Of a stretch of DNA of 64,000 nucleotides, positions 45,096 through 53,659 are shown piece by piece; the first letter of the stretch is position 1; every line of letters begins with the position of its first letter. The stretch comes from Gammaproteobacteria bacterium. Its GTDB lineage: Bacteria; Pseudomonadota; Gammaproteobacteria; Burkholderiales; Burkholderiaceae_B. The translations under genes were made by a program, and so were the position numbers. Where the stretch lies: positions 1 through 64,000 of the forward strand of contig JAURJT010000064.1 of assembly GCA_030832095.1 (NCBI GenBank). Reading direction: 5' to 3'. Under the pieces are notes generated by a model. That model was not told the DNA's origin, ran no database searches, and saw nothing but the letters and a program-made list of their open reading frames with translations.

Positions 45096-47291
45096 TCACC
45101 GGACAATCGGAGCAATGCTGCTGAACTGGTCCGTCCACAACCTCAACCCTGGTTGATCATAAGGCTCTTGTCTGAGCACACGGCCCTGATCGTCTCGAAT
45201 GTCGCGATTGACCGAGGGGTACGCCTTTAGATAGGCCTGATCATGTGTCATGATGAAGTGCAAATTTCTTCTCACGTTGCGCACCTGATCCACCGCCTGA
45301 TACTTATGACGGTAGGCCATCCCCAACACCTCGGCTTGGGCCTTCACAATCGGGTAAAGATTCAAATACGCGTTGGTGATGTTGATCGCGATGTGACCAT
45401 CCGGTTTCAGGTGATCGCGATAAATCTGAAACGCCTCACGTGTCAACAAATGGATAGGCACTGATCCGCCTGTGAAGGCATCCAACACAATCACGTCGTA
45501 CAACTTGTCTTTAGGCAGCTGTTCCATACGCAGCCTGGCATCACCCAACAAAATATTCTGCTCACCTGCTTTACACGTCGATAAGTTGTCAAACCACTCC
45601 TGCGCAATTTGCACGGCCGCAGGGTTGATTTCATAAAAGTCATAGGCATCAGCTGGGCGTGCATAGTTGGCCAAGGTGCCAGCGCCCAAACCAATCAACG
45701 CAACCGAAAGCGACGATTTTTGGCTCATCGCCCACTGCAACGTCTCGCCGATACCGCTATCTCGCGCATAGTAAGTGGTCGGCACATGACGCAGCTTATC
45801 AGAGAGAAACTGCTGACCATGGGTCACATTACCGCTGAAAAAAACGCGGTCATCGCGCTCGGGCTCTTTAGCAAATCGTCGCTCTTTCACGGCGACCGTA
45901 CCATAAAAATTTCGGACTTGGTCGAGTAAAACCTCCGTACGCTCACCCTTGTGGACGTTACGCCAAGACCATGGGTTTTCCATGACAAACAACAACCCCA
46001 CCATGACCACTGCCGTCAAAGCACCCGCCGCCTGACGTACACGATCAGGGGCTTGCCCCGCAAAGCGAAACAACACATGACACGCCAACAAGGCCACCAA
46101 CACTAACGCAATCAGCCACTCGTAGTAATCGTCAAAGAATTGGGTGGCCACGAGGGTCACGAACAAGCCCCCGAATGCCCCACCCACCGACATGCACAGG
46201 TAAAACTCAGTCAATCGGCGCGTATCCGCCGGCCTGCGGCGATACAACTCGCCGTGGCACAGCATGCACACCACAAACAATAAAGCGTAGTGCGACCAAC
46301 GCACTTCATTAACGCCGTATTCCCATTGAATACCGAGCCAACGCGGTATGTCGTTCAAGCCTGAGGACGCTAACAACAACACCAACGTGAGAAACGCAAA
46401 CAACTTGGGGCGGTACCACCGAGGGTGGTCAAACGTCAGAATGAAAGTGACCAAATACAAGCCCAGCGTCGCCACCCAAAGCCCAGGCTCAGGTGCCACA
46501 TCGTGGCTAATCTGATCAGTGGTCGCAATAAACACCAGTGAAGCCAAGGCCGGCAAAGCTACCCACGACAGGCGCTGGGCCAACGAAGGCTTGAGCGAGC
46601 TGACCACGGCTTGCTTGGCAGGCACACCGTCTGCAGCCCCAGAAGGGGCTGCGCCAATCGGAGACTTGTTTTGCCACGCACCCAACGCCACGGGCAAACA
46701 AAGCAAGGCAAACACCCAAAAGCCAGCTGTCCAAAGGCGACCCATTTCCTGCTGCTCAAGCCAAGGCTCTAGCACATACGGAAAAGATAAAAGAGCCAAG
46801 AACGAACCCACATTAGATAACGCGTACAAACGAAAAACTGAGGAGGAGTGTTCCGTGCTGGTGAACCAGTGCTGAACCAAAGGCCCGGTGGTCGCCAAAC
46901 AGAAGTACGGCAACCCCACACTGACTCCCAAAATCAGCAATACCTGAAAAACAGGTGAATCGGGTGACTCAGGTCGAAGGTCTGTGCCTGGCAACACTCT
47001 AGACGCCAACAAGGCCGCCAGCACCAACAAGACCACATGGATACGCGCCTGCGTTTTGCGCGAGGGCAAGGCGGCCAACGCATGGGCATACAGATAGCCC
47101 AAGCACAACAGGCTTTGAAAAAACAGCATCGCCGTGGTCCAAACTGCTGGGCTACCGCCAAACCATGGCAGGATTTGTTTGCTCAACAGGGGCTGAACCT
47201 GAAACAATAAAAAAGCGCTCGTAAATATGGTCAGCGCAAAGGGCAAGAAACTCCACGGACTGGAGGATTGACTTGGTAGAGTATTGGTCAT
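45096..47291 (-). CDS. Fused membrane / spermidine-synthase-like methyltransferase-fold protein
   Basis: About 731 residues. The N-terminal 440 residues have some 12 hydrophobic segments (FALTIFTSAFLLFQVQPLLS opens the family). The C-terminal part has a Rossmann spermidine-synthase-like domain: HGQQFLSDKLRHVPTTYY, SVALIGLGAGTLANYA, DFYEINPAAVQIAQEWF, YDVIVLDAFTGGSVPIHLLT. Proteins of this build are common in bacteria but unproven as polyamine synthases. The ATG at 47291 is preferred to a GTG two codons before. Convergent with the FAD gene, four bases apart. Confidence 0.87.
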   Translation of the reverse strand: MTNTLPSQSSSPWSFLPFALTIFTSAFLLFQVQPLLSKQILPWFGGSPAVWTTAMLFFQSLLCLGYLYAHALAALPSRKTQARIHVVLLVLAALLASRVLPGTDLRPESPDSPVFQVLLILGVSVGLPYFCLATTGPLVQHWFTSTEHSSSVFRLYALSNVGSFLALLSFPYVLEPWLEQQEMGRLWTAGFWVFALLCLPVALGAWQNKSPIGAAPSGAADGVPAKQAVVSSLKPSLAQRLSWVALPALASLVFIATTDQISHDVAPEPGLWVATLGLYLVTFILTFDHPRWYRPKLFAFLTLVLLLASSGLNDIPRWLGIQWEYGVNEVRWSHYALLFVVCMLCHGELYRRRPADTRRLTEFYLCMSVGGAFGGLFVTLVATQFFDDYYEWLIALVLVALLACHVLFRFAGQAPDRVRQAAGALTAVVMVGLLFVMENPWSWRNVHKGERTEVLLDQVRNFYGTVAVKERRFAKEPERDDRVFFSGNVTHGQQFLSDKLRHVPTTYYARDSGIGETLQWAMSQKSSLSVALIGLGAGTLANYARPADAYDFYEINPAAVQIAQEWFDNLSTCKAGEQNILLGDARLRMEQLPKDKLYDVIVLDAFTGGSVPIHLLTREAFQIYRDHLKPDGHIAINITNAYLNLYPIVKAQAEVLGMAYRHKYQAVDQVRNVRRNLHFIMTHDQAYLKAYPSVNRDIRDDQGRVLRQEPYDQPGLRLWTDQFSSIAPIVR

Positions 47292-47508
47292 GATCACGGG
47301 TTGACTAGGGGCTGTCAGTTAATTTTTTTTAGTTTTGGCCGCCTATTCACCTCTTTTTTGAGGAACCGTCATGCTAGGCGCAAGTCGGATCGTACCAAAC
47401 TTTAACTAAGTCTGGATTGCCAGCGAACCAGGCACTGAGTCAACCTGTTTAGTCATGCCTAAAGGGCTCCTGTCCACACGCTGTCGCTTGATACCCTTCT
47501 CGTCTTCG

Positions 47509-48171
47509 TCAGCGGGGGCTAGGTAGTTTTAAAACCAAGCCAGTTTTGGCAGCAAAAGTGTTTAGATCCTCAAGGCTATCCACATCAAACACAAAGTGCT
47601 CGTTGTCGGTCTCGTAAGGTGTCACCAACTCCGGGTGTTGATCCATGAAATTTCTGCAAACCGTGTTTCGAGCAGATTCAATAATCTGACCCATGACAGC
47701 GCCACTTAAGACAATGGGGTTGCCCCGTTGTCCGTTGACAACTGGCATCAGAATTTCACCACTCGGGCGATTTTTAAAAACCGCAATTAATTTTTTAATA
47801 TCGTTGGCATTGATCAGAGGCTGATCTGACAAGGCCATAATAATCGCGTCAAAATTACTGCCCAAGGCTTCAATACCCAGTCTGACTGACGAAGCCTGGC
47901 CATTTTCAGGATTAGGATTACGCACGATCTTGACGGGAAACTCTGCTACTGCGGGCTCAACTCGCTCATGGTGATAGCCCGTGACAACAACAACTTCGTC
48001 AACCTCCGCGCCGCTAAGCGCGATCAGTTGCCGATTGATCAGGGGCAGCCCCTCTAATTCGAGCAGCGATTTCGGCACGCTACCCATACGGCTACCTTGG
48101 CCCGCCGCTAATAAAATTGCCCCGATCCGGGCGCGGCTAACAAAGCCGCCTTGTTTTAAGTCGCAAGCCAT
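47509..48171 (-). CDS. MobA/MocA-like nucleotidyltransferase
   Basis: 220 residues of NTP-transferase fold. The nucleotide motif is ILLAAGQGSRMGSVPKSLLEL near residue 17, then ALSDQPLINANDI and NGQRGNPIVLSG. This is the pattern of molybdenum-cofactor cytidylyl- or guanylyltransferases beside xanthine-dehydrogenase-type enzymes. No molybdoenzyme gene is next to it, so the partner is unknown. A Bug receptor gene lies upstream on the same strand, 70 bases away. Confidence 0.85.
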   Translation of the reverse strand: MACDLKQGGFVSRARIGAILLAAGQGSRMGSVPKSLLELEGLPLINRQLIALSGAEVDEVVVVTGYHHERVEPAVAEFPVKIVRNPNPENGQASSVRLGIEALGSNFDAIIMALSDQPLINANDIKKLIAVFKNRPSGEILMPVVNGQRGNPIVLSGAVMGQIIESARNTVCRNFMDQHPELVTPYETDNEHFVFDVDSLEDLNTFAAKTGLVLKLPSPR

Positions 48172-48241
48172 TAAGCCTCCGTTTACCCACTCGTCTGTGA
48201 CGGATGCTGCTCTCTCTATGTGTAGACTTTACAGTGAAGTT

Positions 48242-49225
48242 CTAATCCAACTGAATATTCAAATCCTTGACTAAGGCGCCTAAACGGATGGCTTCTGAGT
48301 TAATCAGATCCGCGAATTGTTGAGGTGTACCCGCCACGATTTCGCTTCCGATAGCTTCCCATTTTTTTCTAAAATCGGGATCATTGAAAATTTCAAGAAG
48401 CGTTTTGTTGAGTTTATCGATGACGGCAACGGGTGTCTTTGCAGGGACTGCAATGCCGTGCCAAGCAAAGTAATCAAAACCTTTGAGACCCGCTTCATCC
48501 ATCGTGGGCACGTTAGGTAAGGCGGGTGAGCGCGTTGCAGTTGTGACCGCTATTGGGTGTAATAAGCCCGCTTGAATGTATTTCATTGAACCGGCAGTGA
48601 TGTCGACCATGCTGAAAATCTGACCACCTAACAAATCATTCGCCGCAGGCCCAGCACCTTTGTAAGGCACATGCTGCATAGATATCCCAGCCATTTTTTT
48701 AAGTAACTCGGGCCCTAAATGTTGTGGCGAACCACTACCTGCCGAACCGAAAGTGACTTTATTGGGATTTGCCTTCGCATAGTCAATAAATTCTTGCAGT
48801 GTTTTGATCTTTGAATCTGCCTTCACTTCAAGAACCAGCGGAAATTTCGAAATCTGCGTAATGGGTGCAAAATCTTTGACTGGGTCGTAAGCGAGATCCT
48901 TGAAAATCACTTTATTGATCGTCATGTTGCCGCTTGCCGCTAGCAAAATCGTATAACCATCGGGCTTCGCTCTGGCAACCTGAGCAGTACCGATATTGCC
49001 GCTTGCCCCAGCTTTGTTCTCGACAACAACCGACACCCCAAGCTTGGCACTCATCGGCACCGATAACAATCTGGCCATCACATCTGTTGGCCCACCCGGT
49101 GGGTAGGGCACAACAAAACTGATCGCTTGCGTCGGCCATTTATCTTGAGCATGGCTCGCTGGCGCTAAAAGTATGAATGCAGCTGCAAGGATCCCAAGCA
49201 GTGGAAACTTCTTTGGTAAGGTCAT
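48242..49225 (-). CDS. Bug/TctC-family tripartite tricarboxylate receptor
   Basis: 327 residues. The signal peptide ends near ASHAQD. Landmarks: WPTQAISFVVPYPPGGPTDV, VVENKAGASGNIGTAQVARA, DGYTILLAASGNM, QHVPYKGAGPAANDLLGGQI and VPTMDEAGLKGFDY. A periplasmic carboxylate-type receptor without TctAB nearby. An amidase gene is divergent at 49402, suggesting that the ligand may be an amide or its acid. Confidence 0.93.
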   Translation of the reverse strand: MTLPKKFPLLGILAAAFILLAPASHAQDKWPTQAISFVVPYPPGGPTDVMARLLSVPMSAKLGVSVVVENKAGASGNIGTAQVARAKPDGYTILLAASGNMTINKVIFKDLAYDPVKDFAPITQISKFPLVLEVKADSKIKTLQEFIDYAKANPNKVTFGSAGSGSPQHLGPELLKKMAGISMQHVPYKGAGPAANDLLGGQIFSMVDITAGSMKYIQAGLLHPIAVTTATRSPALPNVPTMDEAGLKGFDYFAWHGIAVPAKTPVAVIDKLNKTLLEIFNDPDFRKKWEAIGSEIVAGTPQQFADLINSEAIRLGALVKDLNIQLD

Positions 49226-49401
49226 TTTGTATCGCTTGTTTTTAGTGATGGTTGGATGTGTGAAAGATTTTTGCCATATTAGGCGATTTCAATTAGTCTA
49301 GACCAACTACCAGTCACCAATTATCAACATTTGTACCAAGCTTGATTGACCTGTCGTCTCTGAAAATACTAGAAATTTCCAAAAACCGTTTTATCTCGCC
49401 T

Positions 49402-50835
49402 ATGCGGGATATCGATTTCAAGGCAACTACCGTGAACCTTCTCAGCGCAACAGCACTTGAACTTGCCCAAGCCTATCGCGCTCGAACGCTGTCGCCGGTT
49501 GAAGCGACCCAAGCGATTCTAGAAGCCATCCCTGATTTCGACAGTCTCAATGCTTTTTGTCACCTTAGCCCAGAACAGGCGCTGAGCGCGGCAAGCGCCT
49601 CTGAGCAACGCTACAACGCGGGCGCACCGCTTTCTGGCTTGGATGGCGTACCCATCGGCATCAAGGATTTGATCGTCACAAAAGGCATGCCCACAAGGCG
49701 AGGGTCGCTGACAACCTCGGCCGATGACCCTTGTGACGCAGATGCGCCATCGGTTGCACGCTTGCGCGAGGCTGGCGCGGTGATTCTAGGCAAAACAACA
49801 ACACCAGAATTTGGCTGGAAAGGTATTACCGATTCTGTGCTCACTGGTACGACACGAAATCCTTGGAGGCCAACGCACACACCCGGTGGTTCTAGCGGTG
49901 GGTCTGCTGTACAGGTTGCTTGCGGTTTAGGCCCCATCTCTATTGGCACGGATGGCGCCGGTTCGATTCGAATCCCATCAAGCTTCTCTGGGGTCTTCGG
50001 CCATAAGGCTAGTTATGGTCGCGTACCCGCCTGGCCCGCAAGCCAGGTTGGCACGCTTGCCAATATCGGCCCCATGACCAGAACAGTCGCAGACGCAGCA
50101 CTCACGCTGTCGATTATTTCAAAATGGGATGCCAGAGACTGGAATGCGTTACCCCAGCAAGAGATGAATTGGGCGGATTTGCCCAGCACAGGGCTTAAGG
50201 GTCTGCGCATTGCCTACAGCCCGGACTTAGGCTTTGGCGGGGTCGACCCAGACGTTGCTGCGCTTGTCAAAGCGGCGGTTGAAAAAATGGCTGAACTCGG
50301 TGCACACGTCACTGAAATCAACCCACCTATTGGCGACATGAATGACACCATTGATGTGCTGTGGCAATCGGGTTGTGCATATGGCCAACGCAACATGACT
50401 GAAGCGCAACTGAATGTCTTAGAGCCCGGACTACGCCAAGCGGCTGACCGCGGGCGGGCCTACACCTTGCCACAATATCTGAAAGCGACCGAAGAGCGCA
50501 GTGCGTTCGGTGCACGCATGCGCGAGTTTCATACTGACTGGGATCTGCTTGTGCTGCCCACCATGCCGGGCACCGCGTTTGAAGTCAACCAACTCGGCCC
50601 CAAGCAGGCAGACGGCTCAATTGGCAGCGCCTGGCGCATTTGGAATCCTTTTTGTTATCTGTTCAATCTGACGATGCAACCCGCAGCGAGCCTGCCCTGC
50701 GGGTTTACTGCTAAAGGATTGCCAGTCGGCTTACAAGTCGTTGGGCGCATGCATGACGACCTCACCGTACTCAGAGCCTGCGCCGCGCTAGAGCCCCATG
50801 TGTCGCCGCTTAAGCTTGCACCGCGGCCGAACTGA
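49402..50835 (+). CDS. Amidase-signature family amidase
   Basis: About 477 residues. The Ser-cisSer-Lys triad is complete: Lys in GVPIGIKDLIVTKG, the Gly/Ser loop TPGGSSGGSAVQVACGLGP and SIGTDGAGSIRIPSSFSGVFG. It hydrolyses an amide to acid and ammonia. ATG at 49402 is preferred to the in-frame TTG at 49342, which adds a non-conserved leader. Divergent from a Bug receptor with 176 bases between. Confidence 0.9.
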   Translation: MRDIDFKATTVNLLSATALELAQAYRARTLSPVEATQAILEAIPDFDSLNAFCHLSPEQALSAASASEQRYNAGAPLSGLDGVPIGIKDLIVTKGMPTRRGSLTTSADDPCDADAPSVARLREAGAVILGKTTTPEFGWKGITDSVLTGTTRNPWRPTHTPGGSSGGSAVQVACGLGPISIGTDGAGSIRIPSSFSGVFGHKASYGRVPAWPASQVGTLANIGPMTRTVADAALTLSIISKWDARDWNALPQQEMNWADLPSTGLKGLRIAYSPDLGFGGVDPDVAALVKAAVEKMAELGAHVTEINPPIGDMNDTIDVLWQSGCAYGQRNMTEAQLNVLEPGLRQAADRGRAYTLPQYLKATEERSAFGARMREFHTDWDLLVLPTMPGTAFEVNQLGPKQADGSIGSAWRIWNPFCYLFNLTMQPAASLPCGFTAKGLPVGLQVVGRMHDDLTVLRACAALEPHVSPLKLAPRPN

Positions 50836-50868
50836 AAAAATTTTCTTTTCTTACCACTCACGTATCGA

Positions 50869-51270
50869 TCAAACCTCCCAATCTTCAAGCAGTAAGCCTT
50901 GGACTCTACTAAATTCGCCTGTATTGTGAGTGATCAGCGTTGCTTTATTGGCGCGTGCAATTGCGGCTATCAACATGTCATTCGCACCGATCAAATTGCC
51001 TTGCGTGGTGAGGTCTGCGCGAATCTGTGCGTAATGTTCAGCGGCGTTATCGTCAAATTCAAAGCTGTGCAACGGCGAAAACAGTTTTTGCAGAAGTTGA
51101 TGATTTCTTTCTTTTTGCTCGCTACGTAGCGCACCAAACAAAAGTTCAGCCTTCACCACGCTACATAACGCAATATCCTCAGGGCGAAGTTGCATAAAAT
51201 GTCTACGCACAGTGAGGTTTTTACGCTGCCATAACTGAATGCAGGCGTTGGTATCAAGCAGGTACGTCAA
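50869..51270 (-). CDS. vapC: VapC-type PIN toxin (tRNA-fMet nuclease group)
   Basis: 133 residues. PIN acidic residues are in YLLDTNACIQLW, SVVKAELLFGALRS and GANDMLIAAIAR, and the tail LITHNTGEFSRVQGLLLEDW is the signature of the VapC group that cuts initiator tRNA. Expected to be an RNase held by the antitoxin just upstream. It overlaps that gene by four bases (ATGA). Confidence 0.92.
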   Translation of the reverse strand: MTYLLDTNACIQLWQRKNLTVRRHFMQLRPEDIALCSVVKAELLFGALRSEQKERNHQLLQKLFSPLHSFEFDDNAAEHYAQIRADLTTQGNLIGANDMLIAAIARANKATLITHNTGEFSRVQGLLLEDWEV

Positions 51271-51497
51271 TTAAAGCTCTGTCTTGTTTCGAGGTTTAAT
51301 TCAGGGGGCCTTGTTTGTGACTCGCCTTGCCAAGCATCAAACAGCTCAAAATAACCTGCTGGCCACTGGTTTTGTACACCTGTTTCGCGCTTAATAATCT
51401 CTGCTAAATATTTAGACAGTGTTAACTTCGCTCGCTTTGCTTGAATGCGTATTTGCGCTTCGATTTCGTCTGGCACGTAAAAATGTAGCTGTGACAT
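51267..51497 (-). CDS. vapB: Ribbon-helix-helix VapB-type antitoxin
   Basis: 76 residues. The N-terminal strand and helices LHFYVPDEIEAQIRIQAKRA then KLTLSKYLAEIIKRE fit the Arc/RHH fold, and the tail (PAGYFELFDAW) would bind the toxin. GAGGA precedes the ATG. Two identical 18-base repeats directly upstream are a likely operator. Confidence 0.88.
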   Translation of the reverse strand: MSQLHFYVPDEIEAQIRIQAKRAKLTLSKYLAEIIKRETGVQNQWPAGYFELFDAWQGESQTRPPELNLETRQSFN

Positions 51498-51510
51498 GGC
51501 TCAATCCTCA

Positions 51511-51546
51511 GTGTATGTGGCATATGTGGTGTATGTGGCATATGTG
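51511..51546. promoter_or_regulatory. Tandem 18-bp operator-like repeats of vapBC
   Basis: GTGTATGTGGCATATGTG occurs twice without a gap, at 51511-51528 and 51529-51546, followed by a related CATACTATGTGC. They lie 14 bases upstream of the antitoxin start. Tandem arrays of this type are usual binding sites for RHH dimers, so autorepression is likely. Confidence 0.6.
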
Positions 51547-51631
51547 CATACTATGTGCAAAACATTTAAATGTCAATGCCCACAGCCGAAACCCACTGTT
51601 TTTTTCAAATTTCTGATTTTATTGATAATTT

Positions 51632-51706
51632 TGGTGGGCGGTACAAGTTTCGAACTTGTGACCCCTGCCGTGTGAAGGCAGTGCTCTACCACTGAGCTAA
51701 CCGCCC
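51632..51706 (-). tRNA. tRNA-Val (anticodon CAC), CCA encoded
   Basis: A complete cloverleaf on the minus strand. The acceptor stem GGGCGGT pairs with ACCGCCC, then A and encoded CCA. D-arm TAGCTCAGTGGTAGAGCA, anticodon stem CTGCC/GGCAG with loop TTCACAC (anticodon CAC), and T-arm around GTTCGAA are all normal. Its 5' half is copied at 53420-53453. Confidence 0.95.
51673..51706. repeat. 34-bp tRNA-derived direct repeat, left copy (in intact tRNA-Val)
   Basis: These bases, the 5' half of tRNA-Val from the anticodon loop to the acceptor stem, recur exactly at 53420-53453, 1747 bases away and in the same orientation. Such a pair is what site-specific integration into a tRNA gene leaves. Confidence 0.85.
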
Positions 51707-51774
51707 GGTTTGATGCGCACTTTTGGTGGCTGGTTAAAATCTAGAAAATTTTCTAGGAACCAAATTATACACAG

Positions 51775-52257
51775 TCAGCGTGTTGGCTCACGCTGAGCAG
51801 GACACAAGGAAAGGAAAAAAACTACAGCGAGGATTGGCATCACGGCCCAGTTGAGTGCCACGCCCGGGGCAACTCCCTCGGTTATCACTGGTTTTAAGTG
51901 GCCTACATAAGCTCGCAGGAACGGTTCAAGCATAAAAACAAGCAGTACAAGTGGTACAAATCCTCGGTAGCGTAATAAAAGCACCCAAAGCAACAACGCC
52001 AACAATAGCTGGATGGCACCCAATTGCCCGAGCATAGCGACAATATTCGCGCCGCCTGCAACAGATACGTCTATTGTTGCGATACTGTGTGCACCACTAT
52101 CGTAAACAAGCATATGTATCAGACTGCGCACAGTAATCATGCACAGATATAACAACGCGATCCACCAAGTTAGTGCTGGACCGCCTGCAGTAGAAGGATT
52201 GGCAGGAAGTAATGCGGCCAGATCAGGTCGCCAGACGTTGGGCAGCATATTATTCAC
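51775..52257 (-). CDS. Unknown four-helix membrane protein
   Basis: 160 residues with four hydrophobic segments (WWIALLYLCMITVRSLIHML; a long LLLALLLWVLLL stretch; FVPLVLLVFMLEPF; AVMPILAVVFFLSL). The family was not recognised. It lies between the intact tRNA-Val and the abi locus, inside the segment flanked by the 34-base tRNA duplication, which marks it as likely cargo of the same insertion. No ribosome site of note. Confidence 0.55.
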   Translation of the reverse strand: MNNMLPNVWRPDLAALLPANPSTAGGPALTWWIALLYLCMITVRSLIHMLVYDSGAHSIATIDVSVAGGANIVAMLGQLGAIQLLLALLLWVLLLRYRGFVPLVLLVFMLEPFLRAYVGHLKPVITEGVAPGVALNWAVMPILAVVFFLSLCPAQREPTR

Positions 52258-52319
52258 AAGCGCTCCATCAATTTAAGTCTTACATTGGGCAAAGAGTTAA
52301 TCATAAATCCACACGGCGC

Positions 52320-52451
52320 GTTATACACAGCCGCGCCCGACTACTTCAACGACGGCAAGAGCGTTGAGCCCTTTCCTGTACAATTTCGCTTAATAAAACC
52401 CGCCAAGGCTATGTGCGCAAGCATATCCTCAAACCGGCGGGTTACTTTTTT
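52320..52451 (+). ncRNA. Structured RNA upstream of the abi gene, ending in a terminator
   Basis: A hairpin with CAACG (52348-52352) and CGTTG (52362-52366) is followed by a large two-tier stem-loop: AACCCGCC (52397-52404) pairs with GGCGGGTT (52436-52443), enclosing ATGTGC-GCAA-GCATAT with a GNRA loop, then T6 at 52446-52451. The second copy at 55996-56057 keeps all pairing: the loop becomes GTAA and one C-G becomes U-G. Position just ahead of an Abi_2 gene recalls the abiF candidate RNA motif. Transcription start unknown. Confidence 0.55.
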
Positions 52452-52480
52452 GTGAAATCGAATTTTGCAGTGAGCATACC

Positions 52481-53386
52481 CTGACAACAACTAAACGGCC
52501 GTTTGAGAAACCCCCTACTTCTTACGCGCAACAGGCGACTCAACTTCAGCAACGAGGCATGGAAATAAGTGACCTCACTCAAGCTGAGTTCTATTTACAA
52601 AACCTCAATTATTACCGTTTAGGTGCTTACTGGCTGCCATTTGAGTCCGATCACACAACACACATATTCAGGTCTGGCACCAAATTTGAGGAAGTTTTAA
52701 ATCTATACCTATTCGATCGTGAGCTTCGGCTCTTGATGCTAGATGCCATTGAGAGAGTTGAAGTGTCAATTAGAAGCCAATGGGCATATCAAATCGCTCA
52801 TTTGCACAACCCCCACGGCCACCTTGACGCAACTCTGGCTGTCAATAATAGCCGTTGGCAAAAAAATCTAGCGAAACTGACAATGGAGGTAAATCGATCT
52901 GATGAAAACTTCATCAAACATTTGATAACGACATACAGCGAGGCGTTACCAGCCTTGTGGGCAGTCTGTGAAGTCATGTCGCTGGGCTCGTTATCACGTT
53001 GGTATGACAATCTAAAACCCATGAAAACCCGTCGTGCTATCGCCGCGGCCTATGGTGTAGATGAACAAGTGCTGGCGTCTTGGCTAAGGCATCTTTCCTT
53101 AGTACGCAACATCTGCGCTCATCACAGTCGATTGTGGAATAGAGATTTCACAATAACGCCGACCCTGCCTCGCAACAAGCCTGTCGGACTTGTCAAGCAG
53201 TTTGTTCCCGGCTCACGCAAGCTCTACAACACATTGATCATCTTGCTTCACTTGATGGGTATGATTGCACCAAATCACATTTGGCGCAGTCGCGTAAAAG
53301 ATCTCCTGAGTGAACATGAAATTCTGTTGACTGCGATGGGTTTCTCTGTGGACTGGGAGAAAAGAAAAATCTGGAGATTATGGTGA
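52481..53386 (+). CDS. Abi_2/AbiF-family HEPN abortive-infection protein
   Basis: Between the CTG at 52481 and the first ATG (52559) the frame encodes [18 protein letters not shown] and further conserved N-terminal sequence of the family, so translation probably starts at or near that CTG; starting at the ATG (275 residues) would remove it. Then come [37 protein letters not shown], and the HEPN RNase motif [13 protein letters not shown] (R-x4-H). These proteins are RNases that halt growth on phage infection. It starts 29 bases after the terminator of the structured RNA. No partner protein gene is seen. Confidence 0.85.
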   Translation: MTTTKRPFEKPPTSYAQQATQLQQRGMEISDLTQAEFYLQNLNYYRLGAYWLPFESDHTTHIFRSGTKFEEVLNLYLFDRELRLLMLDAIERVEVSIRSQWAYQIAHLHNPHGHLDATLAVNNSRWQKNLAKLTMEVNRSDENFIKHLITTYSEALPALWAVCEVMSLGSLSRWYDNLKPMKTRRAIAAAYGVDEQVLASWLRHLSLVRNICAHHSRLWNRDFTITPTLPRNKPVGLVKQFVPGSRKLYNTLIILLHLMGMIAPNHIWRSRVKDLLSEHEILLTAMGFSVDWEKRKIWRLW

Positions 53387-53419
53387 GGAAACAATCGGGC
53401 AACTTGGAAGCTGCGGGTA

Positions 53420-53453
53420 TGAAGGCAGTGCTCTACCACTGAGCTAACCGCCC
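53420..53453. repeat. 34-bp tRNA-Val 5'-half fragment (possible att scar)
   Basis: Exact copy of 51673-51706, without the 3' half of the tRNA, so it cannot be a working tRNA. Weaker likeness continues on both sides: CTGCGGGTA on the left, and on the right CTGAGGCGCGC and ACTATACACAGCCGCGCCC compared with the flank of the intact tRNA. It closes a 1.75-kb segment holding the membrane protein and the abi locus. Confidence 0.8.
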
Positions 53454-53511
53454 AATCTGAGGCGCGCGAGTTGCGGCTGATTGGAGTTCTGGACGAATCC
53501 AAGGGGAGCAC

Positions 53512-53556
53512 TATACACAGCCGCGCCCATTTGCCTCAACGACGGCAAGAGTGTTG
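53512..53556. repeat. Intergenic repeat R1, second copy
   Basis: TATACACAGCCGCGCCC followed by CTCAACGACGGCAAGAGTGT closely matches 52322-52367 ahead of the abi gene. The small hairpin CTCAACG / TGTTGAG is kept through a G-U pair where the other copy has C-G. A shorter, more decayed relative lies at 56379-56405 (CTTCAACGAGGGCCAAAGCG). Confidence 0.65.
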
Positions 53557-53659
53557 AGATAAACAGGCAGTCTATTCGCACTAACTTAGCTGAACAAACC
53601 GGCTTCAGGTGGCGGCCCAGCGCCTAATCGAACTGAGCCTGAAGATGCCAAGCTTTACC

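Noticed and set aside
47340..47370. CCTC-T6-GAGG hairpin as terminator
   Set aside because: The stem is only four bases and the T run is in the loop, so it is not a terminator.
53407..53456. Second tRNA-Val gene
   Set aside because: Only the 5' half matches; T-arm, 3' acceptor strand and CCA are absent.
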